Part shown: positions 26,602-34,320 of the stretch, in pieces
Position numbering within the stretch: position 1 is the stretch's first letter
How the letters are laid out: each line of letters begins with the position of its first letter
Assembly: GCA_945870025.1 (NCBI GenBank)
Contig: CAMBQN010000020.1
Location: 1-47,222 of the forward strand
DNA from: Akkermansia muciniphila
GTDB lineage: Bacteria > Verrucomicrobiota > Kiritimatiellia > RFP12 > JAAYNR01
Direction of reading: 5' to 3'
DNA length: 47,222 nucleotides
Made by a program: the position numbers and the translations under genes
The notes under the pieces: generated by a model
Seen by the model: the letters and a program-made list of their open reading frames with translations, nothing else
What the model was told of the DNA's origin: nothing
Databases searched by the model: none

Positions 26602-27561
26602 ATGTCGAATGCACAATCCAAAGCTCCCACGTTCTCGCTTTCGACCAATTGGAATAGTGCGCGGCACGCGTCGGGCGAGGCGATGGTGGACGAGATTCTG
26701 AGGCTGGGTTTTGATGCGGTCGAGCTGGGCTACCAGTTGGCCGAGTCACAAGGCGAGGACGTGTTGCGCCGGGTGAGGCAGGGCGGCCTTGTCGTGTCCA
26801 GCGTTCATGCCTTCTGTCCCGCGCCGCCGCATGTTGCGGGTGGCCATCCCGAGATCTATCTGGCGGCATCGCTGGATGAGGATGACCGCGTCATGGCCGT
26901 TTTGCTGGCAGGCAAAACCCTGGAGTTTGCGCAGCAGGCTGGCGCGCAGGCGGTTGTTCTTCATGCCGGACGCATTCGGCAGGGCTGGTGGCGGCGCGGC
27001 CCCGATTCCGAAAGTCTCATAAGTCTGGCGTCGGACGCCGGAACCGAAGACCCGCGTTTCCAGAAGCAGACGGCGCGCGCGCTGCGGGTACGCGAGCGTC
27101 AAGCGGGCAAACACCTCGAGGCGCTGCGGCGGTCACTCGACCGGCTCGTTCCCCGTTTCGAAAAAGCCGGGGTTGCGCTCTGCCTCGAGAACCTGCCCTC
27201 TTGGGAAGCGGTGCCGTCCGAGGCTGAAATTGCACGACTGGTCGCCGACTACCCGGCCTCGACGCTCGCGCATTGGCACGATCTGGGGCACGGGCAGGTG
27301 CGGCAACATCTCGGCTGGAGCACCGATCATGCGGTCGTCGCGGCTAACCTGCTGCCGATCACACGCGGCATTCACATCCACGATGTGCGCGGCCTCTCCG
27401 ACGACCACCGGGTGCCGGGCGCGGGCGTCATTGACTTCACGCGCTTCGCGTTTTATGGAACCGCTGCGGTGATCCGCGTCTTCGAGCCGCTTCCCGGAAC
27501 GCCAGCAGCAGCCCTGGCAGCGGCGCTGGCGCGCCTGCGTCAGACCTGGGGCGGCGGATGA
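26602..27561 (+). CDS. Sugar phosphate isomerase/epimerase-like TIM-barrel protein
   Basis: The 319-aa protein starts at ATG 26602 after a GGAAGAGGAA site, 4 bp past the hydrolase stop. Its TIM barrel has the AP_endonuclease_2/XylA-like pattern: FSLSTNWNSARHASGEAMVDEILRLGFDAVELGYQL, AGAQAVVLHAGRIR, VALCLENLPSW (metal-binding Glu), TLAHWHDLGHGQV (metal/substrate His-Asp-His) and ITRGIHIHDVRGLSDDHRVPGAGVIDF. Such proteins isomerise or epimerise sugars or related polyols with a divalent metal. The substrate cannot be read. The 3' end overlaps the convergent membrane-protein gene by 22 bp. Confidence 0.8.
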   Translation: MSNAQSKAPTFSLSTNWNSARHASGEAMVDEILRLGFDAVELGYQLAESQGEDVLRRVRQGGLVVSSVHAFCPAPPHVAGGHPEIYLAASLDEDDRVMAVLLAGKTLEFAQQAGAQAVVLHAGRIRQGWWRRGPDSESLISLASDAGTEDPRFQKQTARALRVRERQAGKHLEALRRSLDRLVPRFEKAGVALCLENLPSWEAVPSEAEIARLVADYPASTLAHWHDLGHGQVRQHLGWSTDHAVVAANLLPITRGIHIHDVRGLSDDHRVPGAGVIDFTRFAFYGTAAVIRVFEPLPGTPAAALAAALARLRQTWGGG

Positions 27562-28196
27562 TTCTTGCGATCCTGATAGCACGAGATGAGAAAACCGACG
27601 GCCGCCACAAAGATCAATGCGTAGCCAGCCAGCTCGACCCCTTCTTCGGCCAGCCTTCGGACGCTGCGGACGATTGGTAGGGCCAACTGCGAACTCAGCA
27701 ACGCCTCCCAATTGCGGCGCATGCCGAAGAGCCGGGAGAAAATAAAGACGATGCCGAAGCCGCTGCACAGGGTTCCCCAATACGGCTGCGTCACCTCCCG
27801 CGCGAAGGCGTCGAAGAGCGTCTTCCGCCTCGGCCACACGCTCGCCACCGCTGCGATCACGACGACGGTCGCCGGCACCACCCAAAAGCCATGCCAGACT
27901 TTGTCCAGCACCCAATCCAGCTCGCGCACAAATGCCAGCGCCGCCATGCCCGTCAGCAGGCGGGCCGGAATGTGGCGCTCGCGATTGAGACGCCCGCCCA
28001 CGGCAAAGGCCACCGCCGACAGGAACAGCAGCACGACTTGCGTGTTTTCAGTCCAAGACTGCTCGGAGAATAAGTGCTGCGTGGTATTATAGCCGTGCAC
28101 ATCGAGCAGAAAAACGCCCACGACACCGCCGAGAACGGCGCATAACAACAGCAGCCGGAATCCGGCCTTCAAGCAAACGGCGAATGATTGGGTCAT
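27540..28196 (-). CDS. Integral membrane protein of unknown function
   Basis: The 218-aa protein has about five to six membrane helices (FRLLLLCAVLGGVVGVFLL, TQVVLLFLSAVAFAVGG, VVPATVVVIAAVASVWP, TLCSGFGIVFIFSRLFG, LAGYALIFVAAVGFLISC) and a charged RELDWVLD motif between helices 2 and 3. No family is recognised. It lies about 65 bp downstream of tRNA-Leu on the same strand and may be read through from the ndk-aspartate aminotransferase transcript. Confidence 0.6.
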   Translation of the reverse strand: MTQSFAVCLKAGFRLLLLCAVLGGVVGVFLLDVHGYNTTQHLFSEQSWTENTQVVLLFLSAVAFAVGGRLNRERHIPARLLTGMAALAFVRELDWVLDKVWHGFWVVPATVVVIAAVASVWPRRKTLFDAFAREVTQPYWGTLCSGFGIVFIFSRLFGMRRNWEALLSSQLALPIVRSVRRLAEEGVELAGYALIFVAAVGFLISCYQDRKNHPPPQV

Positions 28197-28260
28197 GGTT
28201 TACGTTCATCCTTCTCATCATTCAGCTTCGCATCAGCGTGCATCGGTCGCGTCTGAGAAC

Positions 28261-28345
28261 TGGTGGGCGGGGCGGGACTTGAACCCGCACGGCTTTCGCC
28301 ACAAGATCCTAAGTCTTGCGTGTCTGCCAATTCCACCACTCGCCC
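28261..28345 (-). tRNA. tRNA-Leu (anticodon TAG), CCA encoded
   Basis: Read on the minus strand, GGGCGAG starts at 28345. The D-arm is GGTGGAATTGGCAGACAC, the anticodon stem CAAGA/TCTTG encloses CTTAGGA (anticodon TAG), a short class II variable arm is GGC-GAAA-GCC, the T-arm is GCGGG-TTCAAGT-CCCGC, and the 3' end is CCCGCCC-A-CCA. All class II Leu features are present. One oddity is an A-C mismatch at acceptor pair 6-67 (GGGCGAG against CCCGCCC). The gene starts 13 bp after the aspartate aminotransferase stop. Confidence 0.95.
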
Positions 28346-28358
28346 GGTGTTGCCTCGT

Positions 28359-29528
28359 TTACGTGAGGCTCGCGCAGAAAGCCCGGAAACGGGCCAGTCC
28401 TGTTTCGATCGTCTCCAGGGTGCAGGCGTAGCTGAGCCGCACACACGAATCGGCCCCGAAGGCGACGCCGGGCACCACGGCGACGTTGTGCTCTTCGAGG
28501 AGTCGGCGGGCGAACGTGACGGAATCGAGCCCGAGCGCCGAGATGTCAGGGAAGATGTAGAAGGCGCCGGTCGGCCGGGGGCAGACGACGCCGGGAATCG
28601 CGGACATCAGATCAAAAATGCGCCGACGGCGAGCGTCAAAGGCGGCCACCATCTCGCGGATCGAGTCATCGCCGCGATCGATTGCGGCGACGCCGCCCCA
28701 CTGGGCAAAGGTGTTGGGCGCCGAAGCCGTGTGGCTCTGCAACGCGTTCATGGCCTTGATGAAAGGCTCGGGCGCGGCGGTGTAGCCCAGACGCCAGCCG
28801 GTCATGGAGTAGGCCTTGCTCATGCCGTTGACCGTGATGGTGTTGGCATACAGCGCAGGGGAAAAGGCGGCCATGCTCGCCTGTTCATTACCGTCGTAGA
28901 CCATCTTCTCGTAGATCTCGTCGGAAATGAGGGTCAGGCCGAGGCGGAGCGCGGTCTCGCCGAGGGCGCGCAATTCAGCCGGGGTGTACATGGTTCCGGT
29001 GGGGTTGCACGGACTGTTAATCACGAGAGCGACGGTGCGCGCCGTCGCGGCCTGCTCGATGTCGGCCGGGGTGATCTTGAAATCAGCCGCCGACGTGGCC
29101 GTGATAAAGACCGGCACGCCGCCCGCGATGCGGACCATCTCGGGGTAGCTCAGCCAGTAGGGCGCGGGGATGATCACCTCGTCCCCCGGATTCAGCAGCG
29201 TCTGGAAGACCAGCGCCAGCGAATGCTTGGCCCCGCAGCTCACGACGATTTGCGAGGGCTTGTAGTCCAAGCCGTTGTCGCGTTTTAACTTGGCGGCGAT
29301 CACCTCGCAGAGCTTGGGCACGCCGGCCACCGGCGTATACTTGGTCTTTCCCTCGCGCAGCGCGGCGATGGCAGCGTCCTTGATGAACGCGGGCGTGTCG
29401 AAGTCGGGCTCGCCGGCCGCGAAGTCGCAGACGGGGCGCCCCTGGGCGGCCAATTGCTTGGCCAGCGCGGCGATGGCGAGGGTGGCGGAGGGCTGGATGG
29501 CGAGGATGTTGGAATTAAGTGATTTCAT
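28359..29528 (-). CDS. Class I pyridoxal-phosphate aminotransferase, aspartate aminotransferase type
   Basis: The 389-aa protein swaps amino groups between aspartate (or a related amino acid) and 2-oxoglutarate. PLP-enzyme landmarks are FAAGEPDFDTP (34-44), TKYTPVAGVPKL, PAPYWLSYPEM, NSPCNPTG (171-178), SDEIYEKMVYDG (about 202), the Schiff-base Lys238 in NGMSKAYSMTGWRLGY, and the substrate Arg region CVRLSYA. This is the subgroup I-gamma pattern common outside Enterobacteria. It overlaps the ndk stop by ATGA, so the two are coupled, and tRNA-Leu follows at once. Confidence 0.9.
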   Translation of the reverse strand: MKSLNSNILAIQPSATLAIAALAKQLAAQGRPVCDFAAGEPDFDTPAFIKDAAIAALREGKTKYTPVAGVPKLCEVIAAKLKRDNGLDYKPSQIVVSCGAKHSLALVFQTLLNPGDEVIIPAPYWLSYPEMVRIAGGVPVFITATSAADFKITPADIEQAATARTVALVINSPCNPTGTMYTPAELRALGETALRLGLTLISDEIYEKMVYDGNEQASMAAFSPALYANTITVNGMSKAYSMTGWRLGYTAAPEPFIKAMNALQSHTASAPNTFAQWGGVAAIDRGDDSIREMVAAFDARRRRIFDLMSAIPGVVCPRPTGAFYIFPDISALGLDSVTFARRLLEEHNVAVVPGVAFGADSCVRLSYACTLETIETGLARFRAFCASLT

Positions 29529-30700
29529 GGGTAATAGGTCTTGATGAATTCTTCAAACTGAGTATCCCGTTCAATGTCGATGATGGCCATCTCACGAACG
29601 GCGTTTTCTGGGGAATCGGAAGCGTGGGCGGCGTTGACCATGATGTTGGTGCCGAATTCACGGCGGACCGTGCCACAGCTGGCCTTGCTCGGATCGGTCG
29701 AACCGAGGATGTCACGGACCTTGTTGACGGCGTTCACGCCTTCGTAAACAATGGCCAGACACTCCTCGGTGCCCTTCAACTGTTTGATCGAATCGGAACA
29801 CGAGGAGGGTTTGCGGCCCGTCATGAATTCGACGATGTTTTCAAACTCAAAATCGGCGAAATCGGGGGCGATCAGTTCGCAGAGCGAGGTCAGCCGATCC
29901 GGATCGACCGAAAGACCGAATGCGGTGGAGAGCGCCTGGGCGGCGCGCGCCTTACCGATGAGAGGGAAGATGCGGCGCAGATTCGCCCGCACCGGCTCGT
30001 AGAACTTCTCGGCTTGGGCCACGCTCATGGCGAATTTTTTCACGGCCACGATCCGCAGTCCCGATCGGGAGAGGAGGCTCATGATGTTGCCCGCGCGCAG
30101 CGACGGCTGCCGGAAGTTTTCCGGCTTGATCAGCACCAGCGTGCGCTGCACGTCTGCCCCTTCTGGCACGTCGCTGGCGCCGCGAACGATGCCGGCCTCG
30201 GAATCAAACTGGCGGCACCAGATCTTCAGTACATCGCCCGCGACCTTTACCGTGGGGCCGACAAGGACGCTCGGCTCGAAATAGAGGACTTTACCGGTCT
30301 GCTCGTCGCGCACGAAATCGCCGAAGGTGTCGCGCACCGATTGCCCGGTTCCCCACGTCTGTCGCAAGCTCCCGGTGATCTCATAAATCTTGCCGACCGC
30401 GTTCTCGCCTTCGAACAGCAGCATCATGCTGCGGTGGGAGCGGCCCAGGACAGGATCCGGCGTGTAATTGCTCCGGACGTATGAGGCCAGCAGCTTACAT
30501 TTTTCCGAATCCTCGGGATCATAGGTCTCCAGATAGTCGGCCAGCGTGCCCGCCAGTTCCCGTGAGGCGCCGAACATCCGCGCGCCGACGAGCTTCAGAT
30601 CCGTCTGAACAAGATAACGCGCAATGATTCCCCCCGTCCGCGATTTGCGGATCGAATAGGGGTTGATCAGCACGAACGCCAATTCTTTTGCCATACCCAT
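29525..30700 (-). CDS. ndk: Nucleoside-diphosphate kinase with tandem NDK domains
   Basis: NDK moves gamma-phosphates between NTPs and NDPs through a phospho-His. The usual length is about 140 aa; this one is 391 aa and contains two NDK units. Unit 1 (about 5-135: ELAFVLINPYSIRKSRTGGIIARYL, MLLFEGENAVGKIYEITGSL, SVRDTFGDF) lacks the catalytic His-Gly-Ser-Asp loop. Unit 2 (about 185-370: QRTLVLIKPENF, CLAIVYEGVNAVNKVRDILGSTDPSKASCGTVRREFG) keeps the active His359 in NAAHASDSPENAVRE and has an insertion around 235-305. Unit 1 is probably regulatory or structural. ATG 30700 or 30694 could both serve. Confidence 0.88.
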   Translation of the reverse strand: MGMAKELAFVLINPYSIRKSRTGGIIARYLVQTDLKLVGARMFGASRELAGTLADYLETYDPEDSEKCKLLASYVRSNYTPDPVLGRSHRSMMLLFEGENAVGKIYEITGSLRQTWGTGQSVRDTFGDFVRDEQTGKVLYFEPSVLVGPTVKVAGDVLKIWCRQFDSEAGIVRGASDVPEGADVQRTLVLIKPENFRQPSLRAGNIMSLLSRSGLRIVAVKKFAMSVAQAEKFYEPVRANLRRIFPLIGKARAAQALSTAFGLSVDPDRLTSLCELIAPDFADFEFENIVEFMTGRKPSSCSDSIKQLKGTEECLAIVYEGVNAVNKVRDILGSTDPSKASCGTVRREFGTNIMVNAAHASDSPENAVREMAIIDIERDTQFEEFIKTYYP

Positions 30701-30789
30701 CCCATTTCTGAGCCGTGTGCCGGAATGTCCCTCCGGTCACCAATGCCACCCGGACCCATCCTGCGTAGCATGAAAGGGCCTTTCGACGG

Positions 30790-30819
30790 ATATTAGCACG
30801 TAACCGGGCGGGTTGTCAC
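30790..30819 (-). promoter_or_regulatory. Probable promoter of ndk-aspartate aminotransferase-tRNA-Leu
   Basis: On the minus strand GTGACA (30819-30814) and TAATAT (30795-30790) are 18 bp apart, about 90 bp before ndk. The -35 box overlaps a small inverted repeat (CACAT-ATAAA-ATGTG, 30817-30831), which could bind a regulator. Rex, encoded divergently next door, is a candidate but the site does not match the usual Rex operator well. Confidence 0.5.
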
Positions 30820-30947
30820 ATATAAAATGTGGATGCGAGAAGTCCGGATGTGTGGTAAAGTGGCGACATCCTTGAATGGGCTGGGGACAAACGTGCTGGG
30901 CTGGGGTGCGGAACGCAGAGCCTCGCCAATGATTGGGGAGCGCAGTT

Positions 30948-31583
30948 ATGGGCGGTACGAGAAAGAGTGAGATCGGCGATCGAATGGTCAAGCGTCTGCC
31001 GCTTTATTTGCGGCTGTTACGGGAGATGCGTGATCGCGGTGAGGTCTATGCGTCGAGCGCGGCGCTGGCCAAAATACTGGAGGTCGACCCGATCGTCGTG
31101 CGCAAGGACCTGGCCGGGTCGGGCATCGGCGGCACGCCACGGCTGGGGTTCCCGATCGATCCGCTGATCAAGGGAATCGAGCGGTACGTCGGCTGGAGCG
31201 ACGCCACGGCGACGGTCTTGGCGGGCGTCGGCAAACTGGGGTCCGCGTTGCTCGGACACACCGGATTCCGCGATCACGGACTGCAGATCGTCGCGGCGTT
31301 TGACCCGGACGCCCGGCGGGTGGGGCGGCGGGTGTCGGGCGTGCCGGTCTATGCGACAGACAAACTGACCGAAATCGTCCGGCGGCTCAATGTCCGCATC
31401 GGAATTCTGACGGTTCCCCAGGCGGTGGCTCAGTCGGTCGCGGATGCGATGATCGCTGGCGGGATCCGGGGCATTTGGAATTTTACGACCGTGCAACTGG
31501 TCGTTCCTGCCGAGGTGATCATCAAGCGCGAGGATTTGGCGGCGAGTTTGGCGGTGCTTTCGCACCGGCTCCATGTGAAATGA
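30948..31583 (+). CDS. rex: Redox-sensing transcriptional repressor Rex
   Basis: Rex senses the NADH/NAD+ ratio and represses fermentative and anaerobic genes when NAD+ is high. The 211-aa protein is read from ATG 30948, which has GGGGAG 7 bp upstream; the longer TTG start adds five residues. The N-terminal winged helix is RLPLYLRLLREMRDRGEVYASSAALAKILEVDPIVVRKDLAGSGIGGTPRLGFPI. The Rossmann domain carries AGVGKLGSALL (nucleotide loop) and FDPDARRVGRRVSGVPVY. Its presence fits a bacterium that ferments or uses low-oxygen respiration, in line with rnfE. It diverges from ndk. Confidence 0.92.
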   Translation: MGGTRKSEIGDRMVKRLPLYLRLLREMRDRGEVYASSAALAKILEVDPIVVRKDLAGSGIGGTPRLGFPIDPLIKGIERYVGWSDATATVLAGVGKLGSALLGHTGFRDHGLQIVAAFDPDARRVGRRVSGVPVYATDKLTEIVRRLNVRIGILTVPQAVAQSVADAMIAGGIRGIWNFTTVQLVVPAEVIIKREDLAASLAVLSHRLHVK

Positions 31584-31620
31584 TACGGATACATCACGAG
31601 ATAATAGGGAGGATCAGGGT

Positions 31621-33924
31621 ATGGCGTTGCGTGGCGATTTCTGGCGGTATTCGGACGATGGACGGGAATTTTCTTTCACCCGGCGCGATCTCAAGACGCC
31701 GTGGCGGAATTTTATATCGACGGACAAGCTGAAGTCCGTCTTCTCGCACACCGGAAGCGGCCCCGCCTTTGGCCGCTGCGCCTACAACGACAGTTTTTTG
31801 GCCGAGAGTAATCCGCGGCTGATTCTGGTGCGCGATCAGGAGAGCGGCGCCGTCTGGACCGTCAATGGCACGGACTCCGCGCAGCAGCCCGTCGATTGGA
31901 TGTGCACGCACGGGTTTGGTTACACGCGGATCACCTCCACAACCGGGACGATCACCGGCAGTGTGACCTATTTCACCCCCGTGGACGAGGCGGCCGAAGT
32001 GTGGCGCATCCGTCTGGAGAATACCGGCACGCAGACTCGCCGGTTGCGCGTGTTCCCCGTCACGCTCTGGAGCTTTGGCTCGCGGGGCTACGACGCGAAT
32101 TTCGACATGGTGTCTTTCGACGATCACATGATCCTCGGCGTGTGCAACCACTGGCCGTTCCTGAACTTCCGTTCGACCATGGCCGAGTATAACCGGAGCT
32201 GGGATCGGATTGGCTTCATGGCATCCAGCCCGGCCCCGACCGGGTTCGATTGCGTCTATCAGGCGTTTGTCGGTGAAGGGAGATCCGTGCTGCGCGCCGA
32301 GGCCGTGCAGGCGGGCGCCTGCCGCAATTCCACCAAGCGGGGCACGGAGAGTTGCGGGGTTCTGCAGCTCGACGTGACCGTGGCGCCGGGCGAAGCCGCG
32401 GATCTGGTCGTCGTGGTCGGCATGGCCACGGACGCCCGTGACGCGGCCCGCATCCGCGCCCGGTTCGCCACGCCGGCCCTGGCCGATGCCGCGCTCGCCG
32501 GCGTCAAACAGTCGTGGGCGGACTACCTCGACCGGATGCGCATCGACCTGCCCGACCCCGACATCACCACGTTCGCCAACGGCTGGAACCGCTATGGCAT
32601 GTACACGCGGTACTACCACCGGTTCGGCGTGCGCGACACGGCCCAGGACATGGCGGCGTTTTCGGCGTTCGACCCCGCGCGCGCCAAGGCGCGGGTGCAG
32701 CGCCTGTACGAGACCCAGTATCAGGACGGTAGCACCAACCACGACATTGACCAGTTGCAGTCGCCGTATCACAAGTCGATCAACTCCGACGTGCCGCTGT
32801 GGCTGCCCTGGGCCGCCGGCAGCTATATCCGCGAGACCGGCGACTTCGCGATGCTCGAAGAGAAATATCGCTACTTCGACGGCGGCGAAGGCACCGTGTA
32901 CGAGCATTGCGTGAAGGCTCTGGACTACATCCGGCGCGAAAGCGGACGATTCGGACTGCCCCTGCTCAAGTGCGGCGACTGGAATGACTGCCTGATGGGG
33001 TCCAACAAGACCGGCGTGAGCGTCTGGCTCGGCATCTTCTATCACATCAACCTAATGGAGATGCACGCAATCGCCGCGCGCACGGGACGGCCCGCCGATG
33101 CCGCGCGCTTTGCGGCGCAGGCGCTGGAATTGCGGACGACGATCAACGAACACGCCTGGGACGGTCGCTGGTATCTGCGGGCGTTTGACGATGACGGCGG
33201 CGTGATCGGCGGCCACACCGAGCAGGAAGGCCGGATCTACATGAATCCGCAGACCTGGGCGATCCTGGCGGGCATTGCGCCGGCCGACCGCGCCCGCGCG
33301 AGCCTGGAGGCGGTGGAGGAGCTGATGGACACGCCCCTGGGCATCCCCCTGCTGGCGCCAGCTTACACCCAGATTCAAGACCGGATCGGCGTGATCAGTC
33401 GCATGGCGCCGCACCAACACCACAATGGCGGCGTCTGGAACCATGCGATGACCTGGGCCATTCTGGCGGAATGCAAGATCGGCCGCCCGGATCGCGCCCT
33501 CGACCTGTACCGCCGCATGCTGCCCCCTTACCTCAGCCAGAAATGGCCGGAGTGTATCGCCGAGCCGTATGCCTTCTCATCGTTCACGAACACCCCTGAA
33601 TCGGGCGAGCCCGGCCGGACGGGTGTCGCGTGGAACACCGGCACCGTGTGCTGGATGTACCGGACGCTGTTTGAGGGGTTTGCCGGCATCACGCCCGAGT
33701 TCGATGGGTTGCGCATCGAGCCCAGTCTGCCGTCCGAGTGGCGGAAACTGACCGTCACGCGCCCGTATCGCGGCAGCGTCTTCACGATCACCATCGAAGA
33801 CCCCTCCGGCGCGTCACGGGGCGTGAAGGAGCTTTATGTCAACGGAAAACGGATGGCCGGCACGCTCATTCCGGTGCTTTCCCCCGGACAGACGGTCGAT
33901 GTCCGCGTGGTCCTCGGCGCGTAG
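31621..33924 (+). CDS. GH94-family glycoside phosphorylase (cellobiose/cellodextrin phosphorylase-like)
   Basis: The 767-aa protein would split a beta-glucoside with phosphate to give a sugar 1-phosphate. It has the N-terminal beta-sandwich (GYTRITSTTGTITGSVTYFTPVDEAAEVWRIRLENTGTQTRRLRVFPVTLW) and a helical (alpha/alpha)6 barrel. Active-site segments are DGSTNHDIDQLQSPYHKSINSDVPLWLPWA, CGDWNDC (residues 451-457, holding the catalytic acid), and HQHHNGGVWNHAMTWAILAE. The C-terminus is a beta domain. Cellobiose, chitobiose and laminaribiose specificities cannot be separated here. It starts 37 bp after rex, so it may share its transcript and be redox linked. Confidence 0.9.
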   Translation: MALRGDFWRYSDDGREFSFTRRDLKTPWRNFISTDKLKSVFSHTGSGPAFGRCAYNDSFLAESNPRLILVRDQESGAVWTVNGTDSAQQPVDWMCTHGFGYTRITSTTGTITGSVTYFTPVDEAAEVWRIRLENTGTQTRRLRVFPVTLWSFGSRGYDANFDMVSFDDHMILGVCNHWPFLNFRSTMAEYNRSWDRIGFMASSPAPTGFDCVYQAFVGEGRSVLRAEAVQAGACRNSTKRGTESCGVLQLDVTVAPGEAADLVVVVGMATDARDAARIRARFATPALADAALAGVKQSWADYLDRMRIDLPDPDITTFANGWNRYGMYTRYYHRFGVRDTAQDMAAFSAFDPARAKARVQRLYETQYQDGSTNHDIDQLQSPYHKSINSDVPLWLPWAAGSYIRETGDFAMLEEKYRYFDGGEGTVYEHCVKALDYIRRESGRFGLPLLKCGDWNDCLMGSNKTGVSVWLGIFYHINLMEMHAIAARTGRPADAARFAAQALELRTTINEHAWDGRWYLRAFDDDGGVIGGHTEQEGRIYMNPQTWAILAGIAPADRARASLEAVEELMDTPLGIPLLAPAYTQIQDRIGVISRMAPHQHHNGGVWNHAMTWAILAECKIGRPDRALDLYRRMLPPYLSQKWPECIAEPYAFSSFTNTPESGEPGRTGVAWNTGTVCWMYRTLFEGFAGITPEFDGLRIEPSLPSEWRKLTVTRPYRGSVFTITIEDPSGASRGVKELYVNGKRMAGTLIPVLSPGQTVDVRVVLGA

Positions 33925-34320
33925 TGCTCTTTCTCATTCCACACGCGCGAAAAAATCCGCATTCGCGTAGTCGAGCTTTTCGATCAAATAGACCTTAAAA
34001 ATGGATTAAACTATGGGTAATTAAGTTTGAATGTTGGTTTTTTTTATGGGTAATTTAAACTCATAGAGTGAATGGGAAACAGCATCAGCATAGGCTATCC
34101 ATAGGAGGCGAACTCTGATGACGAAAGTGCAAAATCGCCGTCACGGTTGACCCGCAGTCAGGGCAAGAACAGAAGGGACGGCGCCCCGCACGTGTTGTCA
34201 GCAATGACTTGTTCAACGGAACAAGTCATTGCATCGCCATGAAGTCGTTCCCGTCAAGCGCCACGCGGAGCCAGCGTCCCGGTATTCGCCAGATGATGAC
34301 CGGTAGACGATCCGAGCGCG
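33925..34320. other. Gene-free interval with A/T-rich repeats, a leader-like mini-ORF and a perfect hairpin
   Basis: The stretch 33990-34075 is much more A/T-rich than the surroundings and contains two related copies of TATGGGTAATT (about 34012 and 34047). AGGAGG at 34103-34108 is 9 bp before ATG 34118, which reads MTKVQNRRHG and stops. The hairpin 34201-34232 follows. No known gene, riboswitch or RNA family is recognised, so what it regulates, if anything, is open. Confidence 0.6.
34201..34232. repeat. Perfect 14-bp hairpin (GCAATGACTTGTTC)
   Basis: GCAATGACTTGTTC, loop AACG, then the exact reverse complement. No T-run follows on either strand, so it is not an ordinary terminator. It lies between the GH94 gene and the 3' end of the convergent HEAT-repeat gene. 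Confidence 0.85.

Noticed and set aside
30813-30835. Rex operator upstream of ndk/rex
   Set aside because: The inverted repeat CACAT-N5-ATGTG differs from the usual TTGTGAA-N4-TTCACAA pattern, so it was noted only as a possible regulator site.
31594-33045. Minus-strand open frame (483 codons) opposite the GH94 gene
   Set aside because: The GH94 reading frame has all its family motifs; the opposite frame has none.
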